Under the pieces are notes generated by a model that was not told the DNA's origin, did no database searches, and saw only the letters and a list, made by a program, of their open reading frames with translations. A stretch of DNA of 64,000 nucleotides from Solirubrobacter sp963798325 (lineage in GTDB: Bacteria; Actinomycetota; Thermoleophilia; Solirubrobacterales; Solirubrobacteraceae): positions 372,001 to 436,000 of the forward strand of contig CAWCSS010000009.1 of assembly GCA_963798325.1 (NCBI GenBank), in the 5' to 3' direction. Made by a program: the position numbers and the translations under genes. Numbering within the stretch: the first letter of the stretch is position 1; the number at the start of each line of letters is the position of its first letter. Shown here one piece after another: positions 1-9,531 of the stretch.

Positions 1-635
<635 letters not shown>

Positions 636-652
636 GCCCCGTACTCGACGAC

Positions 653-1481
653 ATGCGAGTCACAGTCACGGGTGCGAGCGGTCTGATCGGAAGCAAGCTC
701 TCGACCGCGCTCGAGCAGCGCGGCGATGAGGTGATACCGGTGTCGGTCCGCAACGACGTCGAGCCGGACCAGATCGGCGACGCCGTCGTGCACCTGGCGG
801 GTGAGAACGTCGCCCAGCGCTGGACCGACAGCGCGCGAGCGCGGATCGAGTCCTCGCGCATCCAGGGCACGAGGCGGATCGTGCAGGCGATCAACGAGGC
901 CGAAGACCGCGAAGGTGCTCGTGAGCGCCAGCGCGGTCGGCTACTACGGGCCGCACGGCGACGAGCGCATCGACGAGGACACGCCGCCGGGGGACGACTT
1001 CCTCGCGCAGGTGTGCATCGCCTGGGAGAAGGAGGCCGAGCAGGCCGAGACGCGCGTCGTGCTGGTGCGCACCGGCGTCGTCCTGGACCGCAACGGAGGG
1101 GCGCTGGCGAAGATGCTGACCCCGTTCAAGCTCGGCGCCGGCGGCCCGGTGGCCGGCGGCAGGCAGTACACGCCGTGGATCCACGTCGACGACGTGGTGG
1201 CCATCTACCTCGCGGCGCTGGACGACGCGAACTGGTCAGGCCCGGTCAACGCCACAGCGCCCGAGCCGGTGACCAACGCCGAGTTCAGCAAGGCGCTGGG
1301 CCGCGCGCTGCACCGGCCGGCGATCGCGCCGATCCCGGGCTTCGCGATCCGCGCGCTGTACGGCGAGATGGCGATGATCGTCACCGAGGGTCAGCGGGCC
1401 GTGCCCCGTAAGGCACTTGACCTGGGGTTCTCCTACAGACACCCGGACCTCGAAGAAGCGTTGAAGAACGTGACATCTTGA
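653..1481 (+). pseudogene. TIGR01777-type NAD(P)-binding epimerase (YfcH/SulA-like), interrupted by a frameshift
   Basis: The start at 653 gives MRVTVTGASGLIGSKL, the glycine-rich Rossmann motif of extended short-chain dehydrogenases. The VVHLAGENVAQRW stretch is characteristic of the TIGR01777 subfamily. The frame is lost near base 905. From about 908 the next frame continues with KVLVSASAVGYYG (the YxxxK-type active-site region), a TPWIHVDDVV segment and the usual C-terminus, ending at 1481. Removing one base restores about 275 residues, close to the family size. Substrate is unknown for most members. Either a sequence error or a real recent inactivation would explain the break; no other damage is visible. 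Confidence 0.8.
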
Positions 1482-1507
1482 CGGCCGTCAGGGCATGATT
1501 GGAGGGA

Positions 1508-1816
1508 ATGGGTCTTCCGCCCGAGCTCGATCGTCTGGGCAACACGCTCACGCACGCCACCGCGCGTGCCGCCGCGCGGCGTCGTAGCCGCGTGGACCGG
1601 CGCCGCCGCGTGGCCGGCGGCCTGCTGGCCGGGCTGCTCGTGTTCGCCGCGATGACGCCGTCACAGCTCGAGCGTGCCGACCAGCCCGACTTCCTCGGGC
1701 TGGCGATCACGCAGCGCGCGGAGGCCGCGGTGGTCTGTGATCAACCCCGCGGCTCACGCTTTCACTTCCAGGAAGCCTGCGACGTGCGTCACCCGCAGCC
1801 GCAGGCGGCTCGCTAG
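1508..1816 (+). CDS. Small single-pass membrane or secreted protein, function unknown
   Basis: This protein of about 102 residues is not recognised. It has an Arg-rich N-terminus (RAAARRRSRVDRRRR), then a hydrophobic segment around residues 37-51 (VAGGLLAGLLVFAAM), and a short exported tail with two cysteines (VVCDQ, EACDV). That layout fits a type II membrane protein or an uncleaved signal anchor. A GGAGGG sits only two bases before ATG 1508, closer than usual for a ribosome binding site; a TTG at 1499 is the alternative start. Its TAG stop shares the CTAG tetranucleotide with the stop of the convergent gene at 1813-2073. Confidence 0.55.
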   Translation: MGLPPELDRLGNTLTHATARAAARRRSRVDRRRRVAGGLLAGLLVFAAMTPSQLERADQPDFLGLAITQRAEAAVVCDQPRGSRFHFQEACDVRHPQPQAAR

Positions 1817-2073
1817 CCGCTGGGCAGCGCCTTCTTGTTGCGCGAGAACGCGCCCTGGGTCTTCCACTTGGACTCCGGCTTGGCCGGGACGAGGAGCCAG
1901 ATGATCGGACCCAGCGCCGTCAGGATCAGGCCCGTGGCCAGCCCCGGGCGATCGCCGTAGCCCTTGCGGTCGGAGAGGTAGGAGGCGATCATGGCCGACA
2001 GCAGCCACACGTACAGCCACAGCAGGTTCCACGCGCCATCGGTGAGTCCGGCGAGAAGCGTCGTCGACGTCAT
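1813..2073 (-). CDS. Small two-helix membrane protein at the end of the liv operon
   Basis: This 86-residue protein has two hydrophobic segments: residues about 13-31 (AWNLLWLYVWLLSAMIASY) and about 47-62 (GLILTALGPIIWLLVP). A basic cytoplasmic tail follows, containing KPESKWKTQ. The start overlaps the livF stop as ATGA, so it is translated with the importer genes. I do not recognise a family. Small membrane proteins at the end of transporter operons can be accessory subunits, but that is inference. The stop codon overlaps that of the gene on the other strand at CTAG 1813-1816. Confidence 0.6.
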   Translation of the reverse strand: MTSTTLLAGLTDGAWNLLWLYVWLLSAMIASYLSDRKGYGDRPGLATGLILTALGPIIWLLVPAKPESKWKTQGAFSRNKKALPSG

Positions 2074-2781
2074 GTTCCGAGGTAGGCCTTCTGCACGTCG
2101 GGGTTGGTACGCAGCGTGTCCGAGTTGTCCGACATCACGACCTTTCCGGTCTCCAGGACGTAGGCGCGCTTGGAGACGTCGAGCGCGAAGTTCGCGTTCT
2201 GCTCGACGAGCAGGATCGTCATGCCCTGCTGGTTGATCTCGGCGATCGTCTCGTAGATGCGTTCGGTGAGCACCGGCGAGATCCCCATCGAGGGCTCGTC
2301 GAGCAGGAGCACCTTCGGGTCGGCCATCAGCGCGCGCCCGATGGCGAGCATCTGCTGCTCGCCGCCGGACATCGTGCCCGCCTTCTGGGCCTGACGCTCG
2401 TCCAGGCGCGGAAAGAGCTCGAAGATCCGGTTGAGGTCCTTCTCGATGCCTTGCGAGTCCCGGCGCAGGTAGGCGCCGAGCTCGAGGTTCTCACGGACCG
2501 TCATGCGCTGGAAGCACTTGCGGCCCTCCGGCGACTGCGAGATGCCCAGTCCGACGATCTCCTGCGGCGGGAGATGCGAGATCTCGTCCCCCGCGAGCTT
2601 GATCGAGCCCGTACGAGCGGGCGTCAGCCCCGAGATCGAGCGCAAGCGTGGTCGACTTGCCGGCCCCGTTGGAGCCGATCAGCGTCACGCACTCGCCCTC
2701 TTCCACGGTCAACGAGATGCCCTTGAGCGCCTGGATGTTGCCGTAGTAGGTCTTGATGTCGTCGACTTCGAGAAAGCTCAT
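2070..2781 (-). pseudogene. livF: Branched-chain amino acid ABC transporter ATPase LivF, with a one-base frameshift
   Basis: ATG 2781 overlaps the livG stop (ATGA). The first 45 or so residues carry the Walker A motif GSNGAGKST. The frame then shifts at about base 2645, where one extra A (T on the coding strand) follows STTL. Downstream, the other frame continues with RSISGLTPARTG, the ABC signature MSGGEQQMLAIGRAL, Walker B VLLLDEPSMG and the switch histidine region, ending at 2070. Deleting the extra base gives 236 residues, exactly the usual LivF length. It is the second nucleotide-binding subunit of the importer. The defect is most likely a sequence error, because the four partner genes are intact. 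Confidence 0.88.
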
Positions 2782-3608
2782 CGACGCGTGCCCTCCTCCG
2801 CGGCCGCCTTGCCGAGATACGCCTCCACGACGCGCGGGTCCGCCCGCACCTCGTGCGGCAGACCCTCGGCGATCTTCTCGCCGTGGTCGAGCACCGTGAC
2901 GCGCTCGGAGACGCTCATGATGACCTTCATGTCGTGCTCGATGAGCAGGATCGTGATCCCCCGCTCGTCGCGCAGCCGGTGCATGAAATCGGTCAGGTTC
3001 GCCGACTCCTGCGGGTTCATCCCCGCCGTCGGCTCGTCGAGCAACAGCACCTTCGGATCCGACGCGAGTGCGCGGGCGATCTCCACACGGCGCTGATCGC
3101 CGTAGGAGAGGTTGATGGCCAGGTGCTCGTTCCAGCGCGATTTGATGCCGACGTACTCGAGCTCGGCCCGAGCCTTCTCGCGGGTATCGCGCTCCTCACG
3201 GCGCACGCGGGGCGTGCGGATGATCGAGCCCGCCAGGCCGGCGTGCATGCGCGAATGCACACCGATCATGACGTTCTCGACCGCGGTCATCGTGGAGAAC
3301 AGGCGGATGTTCTGGAACGTCCGCGCCATGCCGGCCTTCATCACGATGTCCGGCCGCGCGCCGGTGATGTTGCGTCCGGCGAACGCGATCGAGCCCAGCG
3401 TCGGTCGGTAGAAGCCCGTGAGCATGTTGAAGAACGTCGTCTTGCCGGCGCCGTTGGGGCCGATGATCGAGACGATCGACTTCTCGGGCAGCGTGAACGT
3501 GACGTCCGAAACGGCCGTCAGACCACCGAACTGCTTGGTGATGTTGTTCGCGTCGAGCACCGCCGGATTGGCGAGTGACGCCGCGGGGGTCCCTTCGGTC
3601 GCGCTCAT
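2778..3608 (-). CDS. livG: Branched-chain amino acid ABC transporter ATPase LivG
   Basis: This 276-residue ATPase has Walker A GPNGAGKTT, a Q-loop region (MARTFQNIRLF), the signature NLSYGDQRRVEIARAL, Walker B VLLLDEPTAGMNP and an H-loop (LIEHDM). The insertion between the Q-loop and the signature, and the C-terminal PRVVEAYLG end, are typical of LivG rather than generic ATPases. With LivF it would power the LivH/LivM channel on the cytoplasmic face. The ATG start at 3608 overlaps the livM stop by four bases. A 10-15 residue N-terminal extension (EGTPAASLANPAV) precedes the ATPase fold. Confidence 0.95.
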   Translation of the reverse strand: MSATEGTPAASLANPAVLDANNITKQFGGLTAVSDVTFTLPEKSIVSIIGPNGAGKTTFFNMLTGFYRPTLGSIAFAGRNITGARPDIVMKAGMARTFQNIRLFSTMTAVENVMIGVHSRMHAGLAGSIIRTPRVRREERDTREKARAELEYVGIKSRWNEHLAINLSYGDQRRVEIARALASDPKVLLLDEPTAGMNPQESANLTDFMHRLRDERGITILLIEHDMKVIMSVSERVTVLDHGEKIAEGLPHEVRADPRVVEAYLGKAAAEEGTRR

Positions 3609-4804
3609 GGCTGTGCCGCCGTGTGGAGGAGGTCGTCGGAACCTTCGCCGTGGTCGGCGAGCTCCATCTTGTGCCGTCGCTCCGGGAGCAGACCCTGTGG
3701 GCGCAGGATCATCATCAGCAGCAGCAGGAACCCGTAGATCGCGAAGGTGATCTGCGTCATGTCGAACTCCAGGCCGAGCTTGCTCGGCACCTCGTTGATG
3801 ACGTCAGGGATCAGGTAGTTGTTGAGGATCGAGAGCGTCAGCGCGCCGATCACCACACCCCAGATCGAGCCGAGGCCACCGAGGATGATCATGGCCAGCA
3901 CCAGGATCGAGAAGAAGAACTGGAACTGGTCGGCGTTGACGGTGTTCAGCAGCGACGCCAGATAGGCGCCCGAGATGCCGCCGAACGCCGCACCCGACGC
4001 GTAGGCCATGAGCTTGGTCTTCACGGCCGGCACGCCCATCGCCACGGCCGCGATCTCGTCCTCGCGCAGTGCCACCCAGGCGCGTCCCATGCGCGAGTCC
4101 CGCAGGCGGAAGTTCACGAACAGCACGATCGCCAACAGGAAGAGGGCGAACCAGTACCAGGGTTTCAAGTTCAACCCGGTGAACGGATCGAGGAACGGCA
4201 GGTCGATGCGGTCGACCGGCGAGATGCCCTGGCGGCCGGCGGTGATCGGCGTCTGGCCGATCTTGACCGAGTCCAGGTTGACGGCCAGGCGGCCGATGAT
4301 CTCGCCGAAGGCGAGCGTCACGATCGCGATGTAGTCGCCGCGCAGGCGCAGCGTCGGCAGGCCGATGATCATGCCCGCGATCGCGGTGGCGATGACCGCG
4401 ATCAACAGCACGATCAGGAAGTTGAAGTGGATGCCCGGGCGGTCGGAGATGAAGCCGCCGACGAACACGTGGAGGCCCTTCTCACCGTTGACGTAGGCCC
4501 AATAGCCTGAAGCGAACCATCCGGTGCAATACGCACCGATGGCGAAGAACGCGACGTAGCCGAGGTCCAGCAGGCCGGCGAAGCCGACCACGATGTTCAG
4601 GCCCAGCGCCATCACGACGTAGGCGATCGCGACCGCGCACTGCTGGATGAACGCCTGGTTGTCGGTGAACAGCGGCAGCAGGATCGCGATCAGCAGCACG
4701 ACGCCGGGAATGGCGAACTTCTCCGCCCAGCTCGGGAGCTCGAAGCCGCGCTTGCGATCCGCCACGGGAGGAGGCTCGGGAGCCTGTGAGGCAGCGACGC
4801 TCAT
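3605..4804 (-). CDS. livM: Branched-chain amino acid ABC transporter permease LivM
   Basis: This 399-residue permease starts at ATG 4804, which overlaps the livH stop as ATGA. It has about ten predicted membrane segments and the LivM landmarks YVVMALGLNIVVGFAGLLDLG and, near the C-terminus, LAMIILGGLGSIWGVVIGA. The EAA-like cytoplasmic loop RMGRAWVALREDEIAA contacts the ATPases. A large loop after the third helix, about 30 residues containing GEKGLHVFVGG, is longer than in many relatives. It pairs with LivH to form the translocation path. Urea and amide importers share this architecture, so the substrate is not proven by sequence. Confidence 0.93.
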   Translation of the reverse strand: MSVAASQAPEPPPVADRKRGFELPSWAEKFAIPGVVLLIAILLPLFTDNQAFIQQCAVAIAYVVMALGLNIVVGFAGLLDLGYVAFFAIGAYCTGWFASGYWAYVNGEKGLHVFVGGFISDRPGIHFNFLIVLLIAVIATAIAGMIIGLPTLRLRGDYIAIVTLAFGEIIGRLAVNLDSVKIGQTPITAGRQGISPVDRIDLPFLDPFTGLNLKPWYWFALFLLAIVLFVNFRLRDSRMGRAWVALREDEIAAVAMGVPAVKTKLMAYASGAAFGGISGAYLASLLNTVNADQFQFFFSILVLAMIILGGLGSIWGVVIGALTLSILNNYLIPDVINEVPSKLGLEFDMTQITFAIYGFLLLLMMILRPQGLLPERRHKMELADHGEGSDDLLHTAAQP

Positions 4805-5856
4805 CCTGCATCCCTTGTCTGTTCGCCCAGCAGGCCGGACGGCTTGAACACCATGATCAACACGAGGTAGGCGAACACGATCGCCGGCGTCCACTGCGCG
4901 CCGATGCGGTTGTCCGACATCTGCTGAATGAAGCCGATGATCACACCGCCGAGCACGGCGCCACGGAGGTTGCCGATACCGCCCATGACGGCCGCGGTGA
5001 AGGCGATCAGGCCGCCGGTGAAGCCCTGGAAGTACCAGATCGTCGTCTGGTACATGGCGTAGATGAGGCCGGCCGCGCCGGCCAGCATGCCGCCGAGCAG
5101 GAACGTCAGCGAGATCGTCGTGTCCACGTTGATGCCCATCAGCCGCGCGGCCTCCGGGTCCTGCGCCGTGGCGCGCATCGCCTTACCCAGCCGCGAACGG
5201 GAGATGAACTGGGTCATGATCACCAGCAGCGGGATCGTGACCGCGATCGAGAGGACGTCCGCGTTCTCGATCGTCACGCCGAACAGCGTGAACAGCGTGT
5301 GCTGCGCGTCCACGAGGTCCGGGACGCCCTGCTGATTGCCGCCCTTCCAGAGCAGGCCGACGTTCTGCAGGATGAACGACATGCCGACCGCTGTGATCAG
5401 CGGTGCAAGTTTTGGTGCACTGCGCAGCGGTCTGTAGGCCACGCGTTCGATCAACACGTTGAGCACGCCCGAGCCGACCATCGCCACCAGGAGCGCGACG
5501 AGCAGACCGAAGAAGATGGGCACGGCGGTGGAGCTGACCGTGAGCCCGAGCGTCGCGATGAACGACGCCGAGATGAACGAGCCGATCATGAAGACCTCGC
5601 CGTGGGCGAAGTTGATCAGCTCGACGATGCCGTAGACGAGTGTGTAGCCGATGGCCACCAGCGCCCAGATGGCGCCGTTGGAAAGACCGGCGACCAAGTT
5701 CTCGCCCAGGCGGACGAGGTTGCCCTCATCGCTCAGGTCCTGGATCGCGAAGACCACAGGCAGGATGAGCAGGATGATGATGAGCCCGTACGTGCCCAGC
5801 AGCGCACGAATGCGCTGGGAAGCAGGCGGGCCTGCGGGGATGCTGGCAGCTTCCAT
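4801..5856 (-). CDS. livH: Branched-chain amino acid ABC transporter permease LivH
   Basis: This 351-residue permease shows the LivH hallmarks GLSNGAIWALVAIGYTLVYG, ELINFAHGEVFMIG and the loop RLGKAMRATAQDPEAARLMG that docks on the ATPases. ITAVGMSFILQN and AAVMGGIGNLRGAV follow. It has a cytoplasmic N-terminal extension of about 20 residues rich in Pro and Ala. No clear Shine-Dalgarno sequence precedes ATG 5856. The gene lies 116 bases after livJ, across a strong hairpin that may lower its expression relative to the binding protein. Confidence 0.94.
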   Translation of the reverse strand: MEAASIPAGPPASQRIRALLGTYGLIIILLILPVVFAIQDLSDEGNLVRLGENLVAGLSNGAIWALVAIGYTLVYGIVELINFAHGEVFMIGSFISASFIATLGLTVSSTAVPIFFGLLVALLVAMVGSGVLNVLIERVAYRPLRSAPKLAPLITAVGMSFILQNVGLLWKGGNQQGVPDLVDAQHTLFTLFGVTIENADVLSIAVTIPLLVIMTQFISRSRLGKAMRATAQDPEAARLMGINVDTTISLTFLLGGMLAGAAGLIYAMYQTTIWYFQGFTGGLIAFTAAVMGGIGNLRGAVLGGVIIGFIQQMSDNRIGAQWTPAIVFAYLVLIMVFKPSGLLGEQTRDAG

Positions 5857-5899
5857 TAAGTAAGTCTTTGGGGTTGGAGGTTCGACCGGAAATGCGAAG

Positions 5900-5930
5900 G
5901 GCCGGGAGCGGAAAAGTTCCGCTCCCGGCC
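5900..5930 (-). terminator. Strong hairpin between livJ and livH
   Basis: A perfect 14-bp stem (arm GGCCGGGAGCGGAA) with a three-base loop lies in the 116-base gap between the binding-protein gene and the permease genes. No run of T follows on the coding strand, so it is unlikely to be a complete intrinsic terminator. Such stems between a solute-binding protein and its permeases commonly act as partial terminators or 3' stabilisers that keep the binding protein in excess; that role is inferred here. Confidence 0.55.
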
Positions 5931-5972
5931 GAGCATACGCCTAACTCCGGCGGCGGCCTATGGCCTCGTGGG

Positions 5973-7247
5973 CTAGTGGGCCTGCGCCTTGATCGTCTGG
6001 TCGAACTTCAGCTCGCCATTTTCGACGCCGTATGCGCCGTAATCGGTGAGCGTGGTGTCGCCGTTCTCGTCGATCGAGTACGTGCCGAGAACCGACTCGC
6101 GGTCCTTGGTCTCGAAGAGGGCCTTCTTGATGCCCTCCTTGGTGCCGTCCGAACGGGAGATCGCGTCCAGCGCGAGGCTCATGGCCTCATAGCCGTAGAT
6201 CGCGTACGGATCCGGGTTGTCGACGCCGTACTTCTCGGTGAAGGCCTTGAAGAACTCCTGGCCGGCCGGCGGGTACTGGTCCGGCGTCAGGGTGGCGACG
6301 GTGCACTTGACCTGCGGGTCCAGCGAGGCGGGGATGCCGCCGTCCTTCTCGGAGACGAAGCCCGTCTCGCACACGCCGTCCGGGCCGTAGAGCTTCGCGT
6401 CCGGCCCGAGGGCGGCGGCGAAGTCCTTGAACTGCTGGACCGCGTTGTTGGCGGTGATGCCGGAGTACACGAAGCAGTCCGCGCCGGCCGCCTTGGACTT
6501 CGAGGCGATGGAGCGGTAGTTGGACGCGTTCTTGTCGATCGCGTCGTTGCCCGTCAGGGTCAGGCCCTGCTCCTTGGCGGAGAGCTCGATGACGCGCGCG
6601 AGGCCGGCACCGTAGACCTCCTTGTCGTTGGTCATCGCGACCTTCGTGCAGCCGTCACCCTTCATCAGGGTCACCAGCGCCGCAGCCTGGATCGTGTCCT
6701 TGGGGACGATGCGCGTGTAGGTGCGATCGCCCGTCGGGTAGTACTTGTCCGGCTCGCCGGGCTCGGAGCCCGGGTCGTTGGTGGTCAGGCCCACGTACGT
6801 GTTGGCCGGGGAGATCTGCGGGACGCCCGCCTCAGAGAGAATCGGGATCGAGACCTTCGAAGCGCCCGAGTTGAACTCGCCGATGTAGATGGCGGTCGAA
6901 TCGTCCTGCGCCGCCTTCAGCGCGTTGGCCGAAGTCGCCTCAGGAGTCCAGCTGCCGGCCTGAGCCGTGGAGTCGTCCAGCGGGACGTACTTGATCGTGT
7001 TGTTGCCGGCCTTGTTGCCGGCCTGCTCGACCGCCAGCTTGGCGCCGTTGACGAGGGCCTCCGTCGAGACGCGCGAAGCGCCCTGGAGCGGCACCGACGA
7101 GTAAATCGTCAGCGACTTGCCCGCATCGCCACCACCACTCGCCGTACCGGACGGCGTCGCGGGATCGTCGTCGCCGCCGCAGGCGGCTACGCCTAGCGCA
7201 AGCGCGGCCAGAAGGCAGCCAGAAGCTGCCATGAACTTAGAACTCAA
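5973..7247 (-). CDS. livJ: Branched-chain amino acid ABC transporter substrate-binding lipoprotein LivJ
   Basis: This type I periplasmic-binding-fold protein has a lipoprotein signal: hydrophobic LLAALALGV followed by the lipobox VAAC-GG, then an acidic linker (DDDPATPSG). The mature part shows TIYSSVPLQGAS, QISPANTYVGLT and VYSGITANN, typical of LivJ-like receptors. It captures substrate outside the membrane for LivHMGF. I prefer TTG 7247 because a GGAGGGG lies at the right distance upstream. ATG 7262 would put the AGGAGG inside the coding sequence, and ATG 7232 is also possible. The protein is about 424 residues. A clear promoter lies just upstream. The substrate could also be an amide or urea. 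Confidence 0.9.
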   Translation of the reverse strand: MSSKFMAASGCLLAALALGVAACGGDDDPATPSGTASGGGDAGKSLTIYSSVPLQGASRVSTEALVNGAKLAVEQAGNKAGNNTIKYVPLDDSTAQAGSWTPEATSANALKAAQDDSTAIYIGEFNSGASKVSIPILSEAGVPQISPANTYVGLTTNDPGSEPGEPDKYYPTGDRTYTRIVPKDTIQAAALVTLMKGDGCTKVAMTNDKEVYGAGLARVIELSAKEQGLTLTGNDAIDKNASNYRSIASKSKAAGADCFVYSGITANNAVQQFKDFAAALGPDAKLYGPDGVCETGFVSEKDGGIPASLDPQVKCTVATLTPDQYPPAGQEFFKAFTEKYGVDNPDPYAIYGYEAMSLALDAISRSDGTKEGIKKALFETKDRESVLGTYSIDENGDTTLTDYGAYGVENGELKFDQTIKAQAH

Positions 7248-7283
7248 AGAACCCCTCCTCATGAGGCTCGTATTCGAGCGGCG

Positions 7284-7313
7284 ATTCTACGCACGCCTAA
7301 ATCACGCGTGCAA
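7284..7313 (-). promoter_or_regulatory. Sigma-A type promoter of the liv operon
   Basis: On the minus strand there is TTGCAC (7308-7313), an 18-base spacer and TAGAAT (7284-7289). This is a good match to the housekeeping -35/-10 pair and stands out in very GC-rich surroundings. Predicted transcription starts near 7277, about 30 bases before TTG 7247. Confidence 0.65.
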
Positions 7314-7381
7314 CACCGTAGTTGCCAGCCCAGACGATCGAACGGGGTGAGAGGGCCCCTTATTGGAGCCTTAATGCCTGC

Positions 7382-7546
7382 TTAGTCTTTGCCACCGGGC
7401 AGATAGCGGGCGACGATCGAAAACGTCGCCGCCAGCAGCACGAGCAGCATCCCGAGCAGGAAAGCGTCGAAGGACTTCATCAGGCTCGTGCCCCACAGGA
7501 CGATCCACAGGACCAGTCCAGCGATCAGCGTCAGGTAGATCCCCAT
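7382..7546 (-). CDS. 54-residue two-helix membrane protein at the end of the trp operon
   Basis: This short gene begins at ATG 7546, 12 bases after the trpA stop on the same strand, and ends at TAA 7382. It encodes MGIYLTLIAGLVLWIVLWG, a short polar hinge (TSLMKSFD), a second helix AFLLGMLLVLLAATFSIVA and the end RYLPGGKD. The two hydrophobic segments and clean reading frame suggest a real small membrane protein. I do not recognise a family. Its position suggests co-transcription with the tryptophan genes, but no functional link is evident. Confidence 0.6.
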   Translation of the reverse strand: MGIYLTLIAGLVLWIVLWGTSLMKSFDAFLLGMLLVLLAATFSIVARYLPGGKD

Positions 7547-7558
7547 GTCCGAAAGAGG

Positions 7559-8350
7559 CTACCGGACCAGTGCGGCCGCTAGCTCCGCGACCACGGAACC
7601 GGCCTGGGTGGCGGGATCGGACCCACTTTCGACCGCCTCGCCGACCGCCCGCACGAGCCGCGAGCCGACGATCACGCCGTCCGCCCCGGCGTCCGCGGCG
7701 GCGGCCGCCTGGGCACCGTCGGAGATGCCGAATCCGAGCGCGACCGGAACCGGGCTGTGCTGCTTGACGCGGGCCAAGAGGGCCGGCGTGTCGGTCTGCC
7801 CGGTCGCTCGCTCGCCCGTCGTGCCCGTAACGGAAACCGTGTAGACAAATCCACGCGCAGTGCGTCCGATCAGGCTCAAACGTTCGTCCGGTGTGGTCGG
7901 TGCGACGAGTGGGACGAGCGCAACGCCCTCCGCATCGCACGCGTCCAGGAACGGTTGGCTCTCCTCCAGCGGCAGGTCGGGCACGATCAGGCCGCTGATA
8001 CCGCGCTCGGCCAGCAGCGCGGCGAAACGCTCGGGACCGCGGGCGATGACCGGGTTCGCGTAGACCATCAGCACGATCGGGATCTGCTCGGCGAGCTCGG
8101 CCCCGAGCTCGAGCACCCGGTGCACGTTGGCGCCGGCCTCCAGCGCCTTCGTCGCCGCCGCGTGAATGACTGGACCATCGGCCAGCGGATCGCTGAACGG
8201 GACGCCCAGCTCGATCACGTCGGCGCCGTTGTCGATGTAGGCCTGCCCGATCCGCCGCGAGGTCTCGACGTCGGGGTAGCCGCCCATCATGTACGGCATC
8301 AGCGCCGCGCGGCCGCGGGCGGTGTTGAACGCGGCGGTGACGGGGTTCAC
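7559..8350 (-). CDS. trpA: Tryptophan synthase alpha subunit
   Basis: TrpA cleaves indole-3-glycerol phosphate to indole and glyceraldehyde 3-phosphate. The 263-residue TIM barrel starts at GTG 8350, which overlaps the trpB stop (GTGA). Seen are LMPYMMGGYPD, the catalytic-Glu region ELGVPFSDPLADGP, VYANPV, PDLPLEES (second catalytic acid) and the phosphate-binding GFGISDG and GVIVGSRLV segments. The length is normal. Indole passes to TrpB through the tunnel of the alpha-beta complex. Confidence 0.96.
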   Translation of the reverse strand: MNPVTAAFNTARGRAALMPYMMGGYPDVETSRRIGQAYIDNGADVIELGVPFSDPLADGPVIHAAATKALEAGANVHRVLELGAELAEQIPIVLMVYANPVIARGPERFAALLAERGISGLIVPDLPLEESQPFLDACDAEGVALVPLVAPTTPDERLSLIGRTARGFVYTVSVTGTTGERATGQTDTPALLARVKQHSPVPVALGFGISDGAQAAAAADAGADGVIVGSRLVRAVGEAVESGSDPATQAGSVVAELAAALVR

Positions 8351-9531
8351 GTGATGCCCAGCTTCTCGAGCGCTTCCGCGAGGTCCTTGTCGCCGCGCCC
8401 GGACAGGCAGATCAGGTCGATCGTCTCGGGCGTGGCCGTCTCGCGGCCGGCGCCCATCACCCACGCGACCGCGTGCGCGGACTCGAGCGCCGGGATGATG
8501 CCCTCGAGCTCGGCCAGGCGCTTGAACGCCTGCAGCGCGTCGGCGTCGGTCACCCCCGCGTACGTCGCCCGTCCGCTGTCGCGCAGGAAGGCGTGCTGCG
8601 GGCCGGTTCCGGGGTAGTCGAGGCCGGCGCTGATCGAGTGCGCCTCGAGGATCTGGCCGTCCTCGTCCTGCATGATCGCGCTGTAGGCGCCGTGCAGGAC
8701 ACCGCCGCGCCCGCCGACGGTGAGGGGCGCACCATGTCGTCCGCTCTCGATCCCCTCCCCCGCGGCCTCGGCGCCGATCAGCTGCACGCCGGCGTCGTCG
8801 ATGAAGGGCACGAAGGTGCCGATGGCGTTCGAGCCGCCGCCCACGCAGGCGATCACACGGTCAGGGAGCCTGCCCGTCTTGGAGAGGATCTGCGCGCGCG
8901 CCTCGTCGCCGATGACCCGCTGCAGGTCGCGCACGAGCGCGGGGAACGGCGCGGGACCGACGCAGGAGCCGATCACGTAGTGCGTGTCCGAGACGTTGGA
9001 GACCCAATCGCGGATGGTCGCGCTGACCGCTTCCTTCAGGGTGCGGCTTCCGGCGTCCACGGGAGCGACCGTCGCGCCCAGCAGCTCCATCCGCAGCACG
9101 TTCGGGGCCTGGCGGCGCATGTCCTCGGTGCCCATGTAGACGATGCACTCGAGGTCCAGCAGCGCGCACGCCGTGGCCGTGGCGACGCCATGTGAGCCGG
9201 CGCCGGTCTCGGCGATGATCCGCGTCTTGCCCATTCGCTTGGCCAGCAGCGTCTGCCCGAGCGCGTTGTTGATCTTGTGCGCGCCCGTGTGGTTGAGGTC
9301 CTCGCGCTTGAGATAGACCGGATGGCCGACCTCGTCCGACAGCCGCTGCGCCAGATACAGCGGCGAGGGGCGACCCACGTAGTCGTTGAGCAGGGCGTCC
9401 AGCTCGGCGCGGTAGGACGGGTCGTCGCGGGCGACCAGCCACGCGGCCTCGAGCTCCACCAGCGCGGGCACGAGCGTCTCGGGGACGTACTGGCCGCCGT
9501 AGGGGCCGAAGCGGTGCTCGACGGCGCTCAT
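8347..9531 (-). CDS. trpB: Tryptophan synthase beta subunit
   Basis: This 394-residue PLP enzyme joins indole and serine to make tryptophan. It starts at ATG 9531 (MSAVEHRFGPYGGQYVPE), overlapping the trpF stop as ATGA. Diagnostic motifs are KREDLNHTGAHKINNALGQ with the PLP lysine, AETGAGSHG, and the PLP phosphate loop CVGGGSNAIG. It is a classic TrpB1 type, consistent with partnership with the adjacent TrpA. Confidence 0.97.
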   Translation of the reverse strand: MSAVEHRFGPYGGQYVPETLVPALVELEAAWLVARDDPSYRAELDALLNDYVGRPSPLYLAQRLSDEVGHPVYLKREDLNHTGAHKINNALGQTLLAKRMGKTRIIAETGAGSHGVATATACALLDLECIVYMGTEDMRRQAPNVLRMELLGATVAPVDAGSRTLKEAVSATIRDWVSNVSDTHYVIGSCVGPAPFPALVRDLQRVIGDEARAQILSKTGRLPDRVIACVGGGSNAIGTFVPFIDDAGVQLIGAEAAGEGIESGRHGAPLTVGGRGGVLHGAYSAIMQDEDGQILEAHSISAGLDYPGTGPQHAFLRDSGRATYAGVTDADALQAFKRLAELEGIIPALESAHAVAWVMGAGRETATPETIDLICLSGRGDKDLAEALEKLGIT

